This document shows, one piece after another, positions 15,635 through 24,490 of a stretch of DNA of 64,000 nucleotides. Both the position numbers and the translations under genes were made by a program. This DNA is from Streptomyces sp. NBC_00525 (lineage in GTDB: Bacteria; Actinomycetota; Actinomycetes; Streptomycetales; Streptomycetaceae). Positions within the stretch are counted from its first letter, which is position 1. Each line of letters opens with the position of its first letter. The notes under the pieces were generated by a model that had not been told where the DNA came from, did no database searches, and saw only the letters and a program-made list of their open reading frames with translations. Location: the NCBI RefSeq assembly GCF_036346595.1, contig NZ_CP107834.1:1550001-1614000 (forward strand), given 5' to 3'.

Positions 15635-16647
15635 CAGTCGTCTCCCTGCGTGCGGAGGACTCGCCGGTAGATCGCGGCGAAGACCATCAGAAGGACGAGG
15701 ATCAGCACGCCCCACGTGGAGGACTGCGCGAAGTCGCGCGGGCTGATCTCGAAGGAGAACTTGTACGCCTGGGTGACCAGGATCTGGGTGGCCTCGCCGG
15801 GTCCGCCGCGGGTGAGCAGGAAGATCACCGGGAACATGTTGAAGGTCCAGATGGTGGAGAGCAGGACCACCGTCGTGGAGACCGGCCGCAGTCCGGGCAT
15901 GGTGACGTGGCGGAAGCGCTGCCAGGCGGTGGCGCCGTCCATCTCGGCGGCCTCGTAGTGCTCGCTGGGGATGGACTGGAGGCCGCCGAGGAGGGCGACC
16001 ATCATGAACGGCACGCCGAGCCACACGTTGACGGCGATGACGGAGAACTTCGCCCAGGTGGGGTCGTCCAGCCACGGCACCGCGTCGATGCCGCCGCCGG
16101 AGAGGATTCTGTTGAGCAGCCCGCGGTCCTCGTTGTAGAGGAAGCGCCAGGCGAAGACGGAGACGAAGCCGGGGATGGCCCAGGGCAGGATCAGCGCCAT
16201 CCGGTAGGCGGACCGGCCGGCGAACTTCCGGTTGAGGATGTTGGCGAGCGCCAGCCCCAGCGCGAAGGTGATGGCCACGCAGGAGACCGTCCACACCAGG
16301 GTCCACCCGAGCGTGCCGAGGAACTGGTCGCCGGTGAGCGCCTCGGTGTAGTTGTCCAGGCCCACGAACTTGTACGTGGCGGGCATCTCGTTGACGCCGA
16401 TGGACCGGGCGACGTTGCGCTCGTTGGCGTCGGTGAGCGACAGGTAGACGCCGCGGACGAGCGGGTACCCGATGATCACGCCGATCACGATGACGACCGG
16501 GGCCACCATGGTCCAGGCGTACCAGTGTGTCGACAGGGCCCGCCGGAGCCGTCCGGGCGGCGGGGGGTTACCAGTACCGCGGCTCCGGCCGCGGGCGCTC
16601 TCGGCGCCCGCGGCCTTCACCACCGACTGGCTGGTGTGGACAGCCAT
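15631..16647 (-). CDS. malF: Maltose/maltodextrin ABC transporter permease
   Basis: 338 residues from ATG 16647, 21 bp after malE. A basic cytoplasmic N-terminus of about 40 residues is followed by membrane helices, starting with the segment around APVVIVIGVIIGYPLVRGVY, and by the EAA loop (YEAAEMDGATAWQRFRHVTM). The length and layout are those of actinobacterial MalF, which lacks the large periplasmic P2 loop of enteric MalF. It partners MalG and the MalE binding protein. Confidence 0.93.
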   Translation of the reverse strand: MAVHTSQSVVKAAGAESARGRSRGTGNPPPPGRLRRALSTHWYAWTMVAPVVIVIGVIIGYPLVRGVYLSLTDANERNVARSIGVNEMPATYKFVGLDNYTEALTGDQFLGTLGWTLVWTVSCVAITFALGLALANILNRKFAGRSAYRMALILPWAIPGFVSVFAWRFLYNEDRGLLNRILSGGGIDAVPWLDDPTWAKFSVIAVNVWLGVPFMMVALLGGLQSIPSEHYEAAEMDGATAWQRFRHVTMPGLRPVSTTVVLLSTIWTFNMFPVIFLLTRGGPGEATQILVTQAYKFSFEISPRDFAQSSTWGVLILVLLMVFAAIYRRVLRTQGDDW

Positions 16648-16668
16648 CAGCCGGCCTGCCTTCCTGAG

Positions 16669-17946
16669 TTACTTCCAGCCCTTGAGGAGCTTGCGGTAGG
16701 AGTCGCCGGTCGCCTTGACCGCCTTCTCCGGGCTGGTCTGACCGGTCAGGACCTTGGTGTACTCGGTCACCAGCGGGGCGAAGAGGCTGCCGCCCTCCGG
16801 AATCCAGGGGCGCTCGACGGCGCTCTCGACGACCGGCTTGAAGAAGCCGACGATCTCGTTGTCGACGACCGACTCCTGGGCGTAGGCGGAGGTACGGGTC
16901 GGCAGGAGGTTGATCTCCTTGGCGACCTGGGCCTGCGACTTGACGGAGGTCATGTAGTCGACGAAGGCGTAGGAGGCGTCCAGGTTCTTGGACCCGGCGT
17001 AGACGGCCAGGTTGTGACCGCCCTGCGGGGCGCCCTGGGCGACGGAACCGGCCGGGACCGGGGCGACGCCCAGGTTGGCCTTGTCGGCGAACGCCTTGCC
17101 GGTGTAGGTGTCGGCGACGGCCCACGGGCCGTTGATCATCATCGCGACGTCGCCGTCCTTGAAGGACGCCATCATGTTCTCCCAGCCGTCCGTGGCGTCC
17201 GTCTTGGCGGCGCCCGAGTCGACCAGGTCCTTGACGACCTTCATGGCCTTGACGCCGGCCGCGTCGTCGATGGTGACGGCCTTGTCGGCGGCGTTGACCA
17301 TGTCGCCGCCCTCGCCGTAGAGGAAGGACAGGAAGTAGTAGGCGTCGTCGCCGCGCAGGTACAGACCGGTCTTGCCGGTCTTGTCCTTGATCTTCTTGGA
17401 GACGGTCTTCAGCTCGGCGATGGTGGTGGGCACCTCGACGCCGGCCTCCTTGAACATCTTCTTGTTGTAGAAGACGCCCATGGAGTCGATCACCTGCGGC
17501 ACCGCGTACGTCTTGCCGTTGTACTTGGTGGACGCGGCGGCCTGCTTCAGGAAGTCGTCCTGCTTCTGCAGGGCGGGGGTGCCGTCCAGCGGGGCCAGGT
17601 AGCCGAGGTCCGCGAACTCGGGGGTCCACGCCACCTCGGAGCGGATCACGTCGGGGGCGCCGGAGCCCGCCTGCGCCGCGTTCTTGAACTTGTTCTGCGC
17701 CTCACCGAAGGGCACGTTGACGTACTTGACGTCGACCTTCGGGTGCAGCTTCTCGAAGCCCTCGGCGATCTTCTTGAAGACCTTGTCCTCGCTGCCCGCC
17801 GTGGAGGTGTCCCACCACGTCACGGTGCCGGAGAGCTCGCCCGAGCTCTTGGAACCGCTGTCGGACTTGTCGTCATCGCTGCCGCAGGCGGTCGCCGCGA
17901 GCGCCAGGGCCGCGACCAGGGCGGTGGCCGTTATGCCACGTCGCAT
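16669..17946 (-). CDS. malE: Maltose/maltodextrin-binding lipoprotein
   Basis: 425 residues from ATG 17946 with GAAGGAG 6 nt upstream. The signal peptide MRRGITATALVAALALAATAC ends in a lipobox Cys at about residue 21, so the protein is tethered to the outer face of the membrane. The mature part is a family 1 extracellular solute-binding protein (early GTVTWWDTST motif, late VDYMTS region). It captures maltose or malto-oligosaccharides for MalF/MalG. It is the first gene of the minus-strand operon, transcribed away from malR across a 419-bp regulatory gap. Confidence 0.93.
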   Translation of the reverse strand: MRRGITATALVAALALAATACGSDDDKSDSGSKSSGELSGTVTWWDTSTAGSEDKVFKKIAEGFEKLHPKVDVKYVNVPFGEAQNKFKNAAQAGSGAPDVIRSEVAWTPEFADLGYLAPLDGTPALQKQDDFLKQAAASTKYNGKTYAVPQVIDSMGVFYNKKMFKEAGVEVPTTIAELKTVSKKIKDKTGKTGLYLRGDDAYYFLSFLYGEGGDMVNAADKAVTIDDAAGVKAMKVVKDLVDSGAAKTDATDGWENMMASFKDGDVAMMINGPWAVADTYTGKAFADKANLGVAPVPAGSVAQGAPQGGHNLAVYAGSKNLDASYAFVDYMTSVKSQAQVAKEINLLPTRTSAYAQESVVDNEIVGFFKPVVESAVERPWIPEGGSLFAPLVTEYTKVLTGQTSPEKAVKATGDSYRKLLKGWK

Positions 17947-18365
17947 CTGAACTCCTTCAACTGCCGTACCGCTCCGTCGCGGCGCCGGGTCGACGTGAAC
18001 GTAACAAGGATGAAAGACGACCGAAAGAGTTTGCGGAAGATTTCTGCAAGCCCCGACGATCGTTACATTGGCGTGTCCTCAAGGTTGCCGTCAAGCCACT
18101 TGACGAAACTGCTCTCCCCCTGGCACATAAGGCCGAGCGGCCCTGATTCCGCAGTGCGACGATCTGACCGCAGCCGGCAAACCCGGCCCGCAAGGCCTTG
18201 CAAGATGTTGCCGTCAGCCGTCGCGATCAGCGGCTTCGGGCCGCCCGGTGGGCGCGGGGCGGAACGGAGCGGGCCGGGGGACGGCATCCGGGCCCCTGAC
18301 CTGGACGGCGTCCGGGCCCCTGACCTGGTGGGCAATCCGACCCGCTCCCGGTACAGTCCAGTGCC
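17947..18365. promoter_or_regulatory. malE-malR divergent regulatory region with probable MalR operators
   Basis: No gene is seen in these 419 bp. On the minus strand CTTGCAG occurs at 18050-18044, just upstream of malE, with TTCCGCAA following. A perfect palindrome CTTGCAAG lies at 18197-18204, overlapping the palindrome CAAGGCCTTG at 18191-18200. CTTGCAR-type motifs are the kind of site described for MalR in S. coelicolor. A possible malE -10 (TACGTT) preceded 17 nt by TTTCGG is weak. On the plus strand TACAGT at 18352-18357 ends 8 nt before the malR ATG, fitting a leaderless malR transcript. Confidence 0.6.
18281..18328 (+). repeat. 24-bp tandem direct repeat upstream of malR
   Basis: Two head-to-tail 24-bp units, 18281-18304 and 18305-18328, differ by one base (A/G at the sixth position). 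Each contains GGGCCCC. They end 24 bp before the putative malR -10 and therefore cover its -35 region. They could be a regulator site or a replication-slippage duplication. Confidence 0.7.
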
Positions 18366-19436
18366 ATGACCGCACGGCTTGCCGATATCGCAACTCAGGC
18401 GGGAGTCAGCGAAGCGACGGTCAGCCGCGTACTGAACGGCAAGCCCGGTGTAGCCGCTGCCACCCGCGAATCCGTCCTCGCCGCTCTCGACGTCCTGGGC
18501 TACGAGCGCCCCGTACGTCTGCGCAGGCGCAGCGCGGGGCTCGTCGGCCTGATCACGCCGGAGCTGGAGAACCCGATCTTCCCGGCGCTCGCCCAGGTCA
18601 TCGGGCAGGCGCTGACCCGGCAGGGCTACACGCCGGTCCTGGCGACGCAGACGCCGGGCGGCTCCACCGAGGACGAGCTGACCGAGATGCTGGTCGACCG
18701 GGGCGTCTCCGGGATCATCTTCGTCTCCGGGCTGCACGCCGACACCTCCGCCGACATGGGGCGCTACGAGCAACTGCGCGCCAAGGGCGTGCCCTTCGTC
18801 CTGGTCAACGGCTTCTCGCCGAAGGTGCAGGCGCCTTTCATCTCCCCCGACGACCGGGCCGCGATGCGGCTGGCGGTGACGCATCTGGTGTCGCTGGGGC
18901 ACAGCCGGATCGGCCTGGCGGTCGGCCCGAAGCGGTTCGTGCCGGTGCTGCGCAAGATCGAGGGCTTCCACGCCACGATGCGCGAGCAGTTGGGCCTGTC
19001 GACCGATGAGATCGAGGGACTGATCCAGCACTCCCTGTACACGCTGGAGGGCGGCCAGGCAGCCGCATCGGCGCTGCTGGAGCGGGGCTGTACGGCGGTG
19101 GTGTGCGCGAGCGACATGATGGCGCTCGGCGCGATCAGGGCCGCCCGCCGGCTCTCCCACGAGGTCCCGCGCGACCTGTCCGTGGTGGGTTACGACGACT
19201 CGCCGCTCATAGCGTTCACCGATCCGCCGCTGACCACGATCCGCCAGCCGGTGACGGCCATGGGCCAGGCCGCCGTGCGTACGCTCCTGGAGGAGATCGG
19301 CGGCACGCCCGCCCCGCACAGCGAGTTCGTCTTCATGCCGGAGCTGGTGGTACGCGGCTCCACCGCCGCGGGCCCCGGCCCGGACCCGGCCGGCACCGCC
19401 CCGGCGTCCCTCCCAGCATCGCACGCGGACGCGTAG
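18366..19436 (+). CDS. malR: LacI-family maltose operon repressor
   Basis: 356 residues. The helix-turn-helix LADIATQAGVSEATVSRV and hinge LNGKPGV start within ten residues of the ATG, which supports this start. The rest is a LacI-type sugar-binding core with the conserved FTDPPLTTIRQP segment near residue 280. It is divergent from malEFG-aglA, the usual position of MalR, which represses maltose uptake genes until malto-oligosaccharide is present. TACAGT at 18352-18357 lies 8 nt before the ATG and there is no ribosome site, so the mRNA is probably leaderless. The C-terminal tail after residue about 340 is Pro/Ala-rich and unlikely to be structured. Confidence 0.92.
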   Translation: MTARLADIATQAGVSEATVSRVLNGKPGVAAATRESVLAALDVLGYERPVRLRRRSAGLVGLITPELENPIFPALAQVIGQALTRQGYTPVLATQTPGGSTEDELTEMLVDRGVSGIIFVSGLHADTSADMGRYEQLRAKGVPFVLVNGFSPKVQAPFISPDDRAAMRLAVTHLVSLGHSRIGLAVGPKRFVPVLRKIEGFHATMREQLGLSTDEIEGLIQHSLYTLEGGQAAASALLERGCTAVVCASDMMALGAIRAARRLSHEVPRDLSVVGYDDSPLIAFTDPPLTTIRQPVTAMGQAAVRTLLEEIGGTPAPHSEFVFMPELVVRGSTAAGPGPDPAGTAPASLPASHADA

Positions 19437-19595
19437 GCGGCCCGCCGCACCCGTCCCGCGCTCCTCCGCCACCCACCCACCGCACCCGCCCCGCGCGGGT
19501 TTTCGGCATGCCCGCGCACGGTCCCCGGAGGTGCAACCCGCGCCCCACCGGAGGATCATCGGGCAGAGAGGGCAAATCTGGCAGACTCTGTGCCT

Positions 19596-20564
19596 ATGGG
19601 TGAATTGAGCGTGAAACGACAGGAAGGCCGCACGGAGGCCACCCCGTCACCCATCGTGAACGAGGCGGCTCCCGAGGCGAACACCAAGCAGTCCGGTCGC
19701 ACACACGGGCTCGGCAGAGCACTCGACAGACCACTCGCTCACATCGTGTCCCGGCTGCGTTCCCCCCGGTCGCCCCGGCGGCCCCGTCTCTGGTTCGAAA
19801 TCCTGCTGGTGGCGGTGAGTTACTGGCTGTACTCGCTGGTGCGCAACGCGGTCCCCGAGCAGAAGGCCGCCGCACTCGCCAACGCGGACTGGCTGTGGTC
19901 GGTCGAGCGGTTCCTCGGCATCGCGGTCGAGCAGTCCGTCAACCACGCGGTGAACTCGGTGACATGGCTCATCGTGTCGATGAACTACTACTACGCGACC
20001 CTGCACTTCGTGGTCACGATCACCGTGCTCATCTGGCTGTTCCGCCGGCATCCGGGCCGTTACGCGGCGGCCCGGCTGGCCCTGTTCGCCACCACCGGCG
20101 TCGCGCTCGCCGGCTACTACCTCTACCCGTTGGCGCCGCCCCGCCTGATGAACGGCGGCAACTTCGTCGACACGGTCCTGGTGCACCAGACCTGGGGCTC
20201 GATGGCGTCGGGCAACTTCAAGAACATGTCCAACCAGTACGCGGCGATGCCGTCGATGCACATCGGCTGGTCCCTGTGGTGCGGCCTCACCGTCTTCGCC
20301 CTGGCCTCGGTCCCCTGGGTCCGCGTGCTGGGGCTGCTGTATCCCGCGGTCACGCTGATCGTCATCGTGTCGACGGCCAACCACTTCTGGCTGGACGCGG
20401 TGGGCGGCATGGCCTGCCTGGCATTCGGTTACGCGGTGTCGTACGCCTGGTACGGAGCGCTGCCGCACCGGCTGCCCAGATGGATTCCGCGCAAGGCGTC
20501 CCGCCCTCGCCTCAGCGCGTTGGGGGCGCGGCCCCAACGCGAGCCCGCGGCGACCCGCCACTGA
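19596..20564 (+). CDS. PAP2-superfamily (Aur1/inositol phosphotransferase-type) membrane protein
   Basis: 322 residues from ATG 19596; a GTG at 19590 is in frame, but CAGACT at 19582-19587 lies 8 nt before the ATG, as in leaderless genes. A disordered basic N-terminus of about 60 residues is followed by about six membrane helices. The phosphatase signature is present: MPSMHIGWSL with the catalytic His, and later ANHFWLDAVGG with the second His and Asp. The family cleaves or transfers phosphate groups on lipids at the membrane; the true substrate is unknown. It runs tail-to-tail towards glnE. Confidence 0.85.
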   Translation: MGELSVKRQEGRTEATPSPIVNEAAPEANTKQSGRTHGLGRALDRPLAHIVSRLRSPRSPRRPRLWFEILLVAVSYWLYSLVRNAVPEQKAAALANADWLWSVERFLGIAVEQSVNHAVNSVTWLIVSMNYYYATLHFVVTITVLIWLFRRHPGRYAAARLALFATTGVALAGYYLYPLAPPRLMNGGNFVDTVLVHQTWGSMASGNFKNMSNQYAAMPSMHIGWSLWCGLTVFALASVPWVRVLGLLYPAVTLIVIVSTANHFWLDAVGGMACLAFGYAVSYAWYGALPHRLPRWIPRKASRPRLSALGARPQREPAATRH

Positions 20565-20591
20565 CCCGGCGCTCCGCCCCGCGAAGGCTCG

Positions 20592-20629
20592 GCCCCCGTG
20601 GAACCGCTCAGCCCCCGTAGAACCGCTCC
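20592..20629. repeat. 19-bp tandem duplication over the glnE 3' end
   Basis: Two adjacent 19-bp units, 20592-20610 and 20611-20629, differ at two positions. The second encodes the last codons of GlnE (ERFYGG) and the first carries the same bases across and beyond the stop codon. It looks like a slippage duplication. Confidence 0.6.
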
Positions 20630-23598
20630 TCCACCACCGCGCGCGCCCGCCGCGTGACCCGCCGGTAGTCCTCCAGCATGTCCCCGACGTGCCCCTCCTC
20701 GTACCCCAGGTACCGCCCCACCGCGGTCAGCTCGCGCGGGACCGAGGGGAACGTGTCCCCCGGCCTGCCGCGTACGAGCATCACCGCGTTGCGGACGCGG
20801 GTGGCGAGGACCCACGCCTCGTCCAGGGTCCGGGCGTCGTCCGCGCCGATCAGGCCGGCCTCGTGGGCGGCGGCCAGCGCGGGGCGGGTGCGGGTGGTCC
20901 GCAGCCCCGGCACGGAGCGGCCGTGCCGCATCTGCATCAGCTGCACCGTCCACTCGACGTCGCTCAGCCCGCCGCGCCCCAGCTTGGTGTGCAGGGTCGG
21001 GTCCGCGCCGCGCGGCAGCCGCTCGGACTCCATGCGGGCCTTGAGCCGCCGGATCTCGCGGACGGCGTCCTCCGTGAGCCCGTCCTCGGGGTAGCGCAGC
21101 GGGTCGATCAGCGCGGTGAACTCCGCGCCCAGGTCCAGGTCCCCGGCCACCGGCTCGGCCCGCAGCAGGGCCTGGCTCTCCCACCCCAGCGACCAGCGCC
21201 GGTAGTACGCCTCGTACGACTTCAGGGTGCGGACGAGCGGCCCGTTCTTGCCCTCGGGGCGCAGGTCGGGGTCGATGACCAGCGGCGGGTCGGCGGTGGG
21301 CAGCTGGAGGAGCCTGCGCATCTCGGAGACCACCCGGCTCGCGGCCCGGCCCGCCTCCTGCTCGTCCACGCCCTCGCGCGGTTCGTGCACGAACAGGACG
21401 TCCGCGTCGGAGCCGTACCCCAGCTCGTGGCCGCCGAACCGGCCCATGCCGATGACCGCGAACCGGGTGGGCAGCGTGTCGCCCCACTCCGCGCGTACGG
21501 CGGCCCGCAGCGCACCGGCGATGGTCACGGCGTTGATGTCCGTGACGGCCCCGCCGACGCGGTCCACGAGGGCGCCGGGATCGGATTCGGCCGGGCTGTC
21601 CTCCGTACCGTAGGAGCCGATCAGGTCGGCGGCCGTCGTGCGGAACAGCTCGCGTCTGCGCACCCCGCGCACCACCGCCACGGCCGTCTCCGCGTCGTCC
21701 GCGCGCCCCACCGCGGCCAGCACCTCCTGCTCCAGGTGCTCCCGGCTGCGCGGGGCCAGGCCGTGCGGGTCGCCGAGGATGGAGACGGCCTCCGGGGCGC
21801 GCATCAGCAGGTCGGGGGCGAGGCGGCCGGCCGACAGGACGCGCGCCAGGTTCTCCGCCGCGGCGCCCTCGTCGCGCAGGAGCCGCAGATACCACGGGGT
21901 CTTGCCGAGCGCGTCGGACACCTTGCGGAAGCCGAGGAGACCGGCGTCCGGGTCGGCGGAGTCCGCGAACCAGCCGAGCAGCACGGGCAGCAGGGTGCGC
22001 TGGATGGCGGCCTTGCGGGAGACCCCGGAGGACAGGGCCTCCAGGTGGCGCAGGGCGGCCGCCGGGTCCTCGTAGCCGAGGGCGACGAGCCGGGCGGTGG
22101 CGGCCTTGGTGCTGAGCCGGGACTCGCCGGGCGCGAGCTGCGCGACGGCGTCCAGGAGCGGCCGGTAGAACAGCTTCTCGTGCAGCCGCCGCACCACGGA
22201 GGCGTGCCGCCGCCACGCCTGGTTCAACTCGGCGATGGGATCGGTGCGCAGGCCCAGCGAGCGGCCGAGGCGGCGCAGGTCGGGCTCCTCGTCGGGGACG
22301 AGGTGGGTGCGGCGCAGCCGGTAGAGCTGGATGCGGTGCTCCATGGCGCGCAGGAAGCGGTAGGCGTCGTCGAGCTGGACGGCGTCCACCCGGCCCACGT
22401 AGCCGCCGCGGGCGAGCGCGGCCAGCGCCTCCAGGGTGGACCCGCTGCGCAGGGAGGGGTCGCTGCGGCCGTGGACGAGCTGGAGGAGCTGGACGGCGAA
22501 CTCGACGTCCCGCAGTCCGCCGGGGCCGAGCTTCAGCTCCCGGTCCACCCGGTCGGCGGGGATGGTGTCGACGACGCGGCGGCGCATCTTCTGCACGTCC
22601 GGGACGAAGTTCTCCCGGTCCGCGGCCTGCCAGACGAGCGGCGCCACGGCGTCCACGTAGTCGGCGCCGAGCGCGGGGTCGCCGGCCACCGGCCGGGCCT
22701 TGAGCAGCGCCTGGAACTCCCAGGTCTTGGCCCAGCGTTGGTAGTACGCGAGGTGCGAGGAGAGCGTGCGCACGAGGGGCCCGTTGCGGCCCTCGGGGCG
22801 CAGGTTGGCGTCCACGGGCCAGATGGTGCCCTCGACGGTGGTGTCGGAGCAGATGCGCATGAGGTGGGCGGCGAGCCGGGTGGCCGCCTGCATGGCCTTG
22901 CTCTCCTCGGCGCCGTCGGCCGGTTCGGCGACGAAGATGACGTCCACGTCGGAGACGTAGTTCAGCTCGTGGCCGCCGCACTTGCCCATCGCGATGACGG
23001 CGAGCCGGCACTGCGCGGCGTCCTCGGGTGCGGCGGCGGAGGCGATGCGCAGGGCGGCGCGCAGCGTCGCGGTGGCGAGGTCGGCGAGTTCGGCGGCGAC
23101 CTCGGCGACGTCGGTGGTGCCGCAGACGTCGCGCGCGGCGATGGACAGCAGGCACCGGCGGTAGCCGACGCGCAGGGCGTCCGGGTCGCCCGCCCCGGCC
23201 AGCTCGCGCTCGAACTCGGCGATGCCGGGGTGCAGGTCGGCCGCCTCGTACGTGACGAGCACCTGCCAGTCGCGGGGGTGCCGGGCCAGATGGTCGCCGA
23301 GCGCCTCGGACGCCCCGAGCACTCCGAGCAGCCGGTCGCGCAGGGGCTTGGCGGTGACCAGCGTGTCCAGCAGGATCTGCCGCTCCCCCGCCTCCTCCGC
23401 CTCGGCCAGCCGGACCAGGCCGCGCAGGGCGAGATCGGGGTCGGCGGTGGCCCCGAGCGCTTCGAGGAGCACCGGGTCGGACCGTACGGAGGACAGGTCG
23501 GGCAGGTCGAGCAGCCGCTCCGCGGCGGACGGGTCGGTGAATCCGTGCCGCAGAAGTCGGGTGAACGTACTGCTCCTGCGCCCCGGCACCATGGTCAT
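20608..23598 (-). CDS. glnE: Bifunctional glutamine synthetase adenylyltransferase/deadenylase
   Basis: 996 residues from ATG 23598, with GGGAGA 8 nt upstream; longer frames add low-complexity sequence. Two nucleotidyltransferase domains are evident. The N-terminal deadenylase-type domain has GKCGGHELNYVSDVDVIFV and the C-terminal adenylyltransferase domain has GRFGGHELGYGSDADVLFV, each with the two catalytic Asp. Helical PII/GS-binding regions lie between and after them. The length is normal for actinobacterial GlnE. It adds or removes AMP on glutamine synthetase I according to nitrogen status. The target GSI gene is not in this window, and glnA2 here lacks an evident NLY adenylylation site. 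Confidence 0.95.
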   Translation of the reverse strand: MTMVPGRRSSTFTRLLRHGFTDPSAAERLLDLPDLSSVRSDPVLLEALGATADPDLALRGLVRLAEAEEAGERQILLDTLVTAKPLRDRLLGVLGASEALGDHLARHPRDWQVLVTYEAADLHPGIAEFERELAGAGDPDALRVGYRRCLLSIAARDVCGTTDVAEVAAELADLATATLRAALRIASAAAPEDAAQCRLAVIAMGKCGGHELNYVSDVDVIFVAEPADGAEESKAMQAATRLAAHLMRICSDTTVEGTIWPVDANLRPEGRNGPLVRTLSSHLAYYQRWAKTWEFQALLKARPVAGDPALGADYVDAVAPLVWQAADRENFVPDVQKMRRRVVDTIPADRVDRELKLGPGGLRDVEFAVQLLQLVHGRSDPSLRSGSTLEALAALARGGYVGRVDAVQLDDAYRFLRAMEHRIQLYRLRRTHLVPDEEPDLRRLGRSLGLRTDPIAELNQAWRRHASVVRRLHEKLFYRPLLDAVAQLAPGESRLSTKAATARLVALGYEDPAAALRHLEALSSGVSRKAAIQRTLLPVLLGWFADSADPDAGLLGFRKVSDALGKTPWYLRLLRDEGAAAENLARVLSAGRLAPDLLMRAPEAVSILGDPHGLAPRSREHLEQEVLAAVGRADDAETAVAVVRGVRRRELFRTTAADLIGSYGTEDSPAESDPGALVDRVGGAVTDINAVTIAGALRAAVRAEWGDTLPTRFAVIGMGRFGGHELGYGSDADVLFVHEPREGVDEQEAGRAASRVVSEMRRLLQLPTADPPLVIDPDLRPEGKNGPLVRTLKSYEAYYRRWSLGWESQALLRAEPVAGDLDLGAEFTALIDPLRYPEDGLTEDAVREIRRLKARMESERLPRGADPTLHTKLGRGGLSDVEWTVQLMQMRHGRSVPGLRTTRTRPALAAAHEAGLIGADDARTLDEAWVLATRVRNAVMLVRGRPGDTFPSVPRELTAVGRYLGYEEGHVGDMLEDYRRVTRRARAVVEERFYGG

Positions 23599-23830
23599 CC
23601 CGCGCTCTCCCGCCCGCCACCAGTCCAGCTCCCAGCCTTCGGAGTTTAGGCGCTGCCCCGACGGGGCGCGGGGACCGGCGGTGCTGCGGGGCGTTGGGGC
23701 GGGGCGGCTGGAACCGCGCCCGTGCCTCCGGGCGTGTGCTCTACGGTGAGAAGGCAGTCGACATGGGGTGGGGGCCGGTGGAACGGATACGCACAGCGTT
23801 TGCCGAGCGCGTTGCCGGTGGGGTGCGGGT

Positions 23831-24487
23831 GTGAGCGGCGACGGCGCGGACCTGCGTCTGGACAAGGCGTCGGTCGCCAAGTTCACCAAGGGCCTGAACA
23901 CGACCATCGACGAGTTGGGGGAGCTCGGCGGGGCGACGGGTTCGGTGCTGGGCAAGGGTTTCTCGGAGCTGGCGATGACCGGGATGGAGGCCGGGCACCA
24001 CGGGCTCTCGGTCGACTTCGAGGACTTCTGCGAGCGCTGGGAGTGGGGGGTGCGGGCTCTGGTGCGGGACGCCAGCGGGCTCGCGAACCTGCTGGGCCTG
24101 GCGGCGGGTACGCAGTGGGAGCACGACCAGTACCTCGCGGGCACGCTCAAGGTGGGTGCCAACGCCCTGCTCGGCGGGAACCCGCACGCGAGCGAGGAGG
24201 AGATCGCCCGGCAGGACTGGGGCGATGTCCTCACGCCGGACTACCTGGACCCGGACTACAGCCCGGAGTCGTTTCGGCAGGCCGGCCAGGACATGGGGCA
24301 GACCTGGAAGGACACCGGCCGCACGGTCCTCACCGAGGGCACCGGCGGGCGCCGGGCCGACATGTTCAACAGCGCGCTGGGGATCTCCGACGAGCAGTTC
24401 GACGGCATGCTGGACGAGACGTTCGGCCCGTCTCCGGAAGAGCGCGCACAGCAGGCACAGCAGGGAAGCGAGCCGGGGGGCGACTGA
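23831..24487 (+). CDS. WXG-type helical partner of the RHS toxin
   Basis: 218 residues from GTG 23831 with GGTGGGG upstream. The N-terminal 100 residues are helical with a central RWEWGVRAL motif, like the turn of WXG100 proteins. The C-terminus is acidic and probably disordered. There is no signal peptide. It ends 3 bp before the RHS gene, so the two are co-translated. A chaperone or co-secreted partner that helps deliver the RHS protein by a type VII (ESX) route is the likely role. Secretion genes are not in the window. Confidence 0.7.
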   Translation: MSGDGADLRLDKASVAKFTKGLNTTIDELGELGGATGSVLGKGFSELAMTGMEAGHHGLSVDFEDFCERWEWGVRALVRDASGLANLLGLAAGTQWEHDQYLAGTLKVGANALLGGNPHASEEEIARQDWGDVLTPDYLDPDYSPESFRQAGQDMGQTWKDTGRTVLTEGTGGRRADMFNSALGISDEQFDGMLDETFGPSPEERAQQAQQGSEPGGD

Positions 24488-24490
24488 TCC

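Noticed and set aside
15445..18369. A 974-codon plus-strand frame across the malEFG operon
   Set aside because: It is the antisense shadow of the malEFG operon: high-GC third positions keep the opposite frame open. Composition is biased to Gly/Val/Asp/Arg and no family signature appears.
19788..19802. A second T-arm-like GGTTCGAAATCC
   Set aside because: The flanking bases do not pair as a T-stem and it lies in the coding sequence of the PAP2 membrane protein.
20689..23649. A 986-codon plus-strand frame opposite glnE
   Set aside because: Antisense shadow of a 3-kb gene with clear GlnE motifs on the minus strand; no ribosome site or domain.
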